A DNA stretch of 5,927 nt from Acidimicrobiia bacterium (GTDB lineage Bacteria > Actinomycetota > Acidimicrobiia > Spongiisociales > UBA5794), in assembly GCA_030618675.1 (NCBI GenBank), contig JAUXCV010000110.1, forward strand, positions 1-5,927, read 5' to 3'. Shown piece after piece: positions 5,430-5,927 of this stretch. The notes beneath the pieces are model-generated. The model made no database searches, was not told the DNA's origin, and was given only the letters and a program-made list of their open reading frames with translations. Both the position numbers and the translations under genes were made by a program. The stretch's first letter is position 1. The number at the start of each line of letters is the position of its first letter.

Positions 5430-5927
5430 CCCGCTCGGTTCTCGTCACGGGTGCCGCCGGCTACCTCGGCAACCTCCTCGTCCAGGGTCTCGCTGCCGAC
5501 CCGGGAGACCTCGAGGCGATCGTCGCCACCGACATTCGCGAACCTGCCCAACCGATCGACGGCGTCACGTTCGTCACCGCGGATGTTCGCGACTCCGGTC
5601 TCGTCGACACCCTGCGTGAGTACTCCGTCGACGTCGTGGTGCATCTGGCCGCGATCGTGTCTCCCGGCAAGAAGCCGGATCGGGCGTTGGAGCATTCGAT
5701 CGACGTTGGGGGGACCCGCAACGTCCTCGAGGCGAGTCTCGCCGCCGGTGTGTCGAAGGTGATCGTGTCTTCCTCCGGAGCGGCCTACGGGTACTACCAG
5801 GACAACCCCGAGTGGATAGATGAGGAGGATTCGCTCCGCGGTAACGCCGAGTTCGCGTACACAGATCACAAACGACTCGTCGAGGAGATGCTCGCCGAAT
5901 GGCGCATCGAGCATCCCGAATTGGGGC
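5426..5927 (+). CDS. NAD-dependent epimerase/dehydratase family (extended SDR), N-terminal part
   Basis: An open frame from ATG 5426 to the right edge gives 167 residues; the C-terminal substrate domain is missing. It begins MTRSVLVTGAAGYLGN, with the extended-SDR glycine motif GxxGxxG at G9, G12 and G15. Asp36 at the end of strand 2 (VATDI) favours NAD(H) over NADP(H). HLAA at 73-76 is the family's strand-4 motif, VSSSGAAYG at 114-122 carries the catalytic Ser, and Y145-x3-K149 is the catalytic pair. This is a complete active-site set, so an oxidoreductase, epimerase or dehydratase is expected. The substrate cannot be told without the C-terminus; beyond sugar-nucleotide epimerases, this family includes many small hydroxyacid and sterol dehydrogenases. 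The ATGA overlap with the BASS transporter puts it in the same operon, which suggests a catabolic redox step on the imported compound rather than cell-wall sugar chemistry. Confidence 0.88.
   Translation, partial: MTRSVLVTGAAGYLGNLLVQGLAADPGDLEAIVATDIREPAQPIDGVTFVTADVRDSGLVDTLREYSVDVVVHLAAIVSPGKKPDRALEHSIDVGGTRNVLEASLAAGVSKVIVSSSGAAYGYYQDNPEWIDEEDSLRGNAEFAYTDHKRLVEEMLAEWRIEHPELG

Noticed and set aside
5132..5914. 260-codon minus-strand frame over the BASS/SDR junction
   Set aside because: It spans two clear plus-strand genes with intact family motifs and has no family signature itself.

Overview
The window is GC-rich, densely coding bacterial DNA. Its tightly overlapping ATGA/TGATG gene junctions, strong GC bias at third codon positions, promoters that look leaderless, and a DUF2252 plus YihY/BrkB pair all suggest an actinobacterium. 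An environmental, Acidimicrobiia-like lineage is my guess. This rests on style and gene families, not on a marker gene.

Left part, minus strand. The left edge cuts a gene whose first 44 codons (1-134) read as the N-terminus of a DUF2252 protein. Its ATG overlaps the stop of the gene before it, a six-helix YihY/BrkB-family membrane protein (131-1108), so the two form one transcription unit. A plausible promoter sits directly in front of the membrane-protein start. Behind it is a 365-bp gene-free stretch (1109-1473). That stretch holds a compact GC-rich palindromic repeat element with inverted ends (about 1255-1397) and a small hairpin after the next gene.

Middle. An iron-type alcohol dehydrogenase lies on the minus strand (1474-2604). 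It has an unusual Gln where the second metal-binding His normally sits. A 135-bp divergent control region separates it from a plus-strand operon and contains a 7-bp tandem repeat (ACTGACC/ACTGACT, six copies).

Right part, plus strand. Three genes are joined by 1-base and 4-base overlaps: a 580-residue thiamine-diphosphate enzyme of the acetolactate synthase/2-oxoacid decarboxylase superfamily, a bile acid:sodium symporter (BASS) family transporter, and an NAD-type extended SDR (epimerase/dehydratase-like) cut by the right edge.

Taken together, the divergent dehydrogenase and the three-gene operon look like an uncharacterised pathway for an organic acid: uptake by the BASS carrier, carbon-carbon bond cleavage or ligation by the ThDP enzyme, and redox steps by the SDR and the Fe-type dehydrogenase. 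The substrate cannot be named from the sequence. Similarity of the dehydrogenase to the phosphonoacetaldehyde reductase branch (from memory) makes a C2-C3 phosphonate, sulfonate or related aldehyde one testable option. No tRNA, rRNA, CRISPR array, phage gene or transposase was seen.
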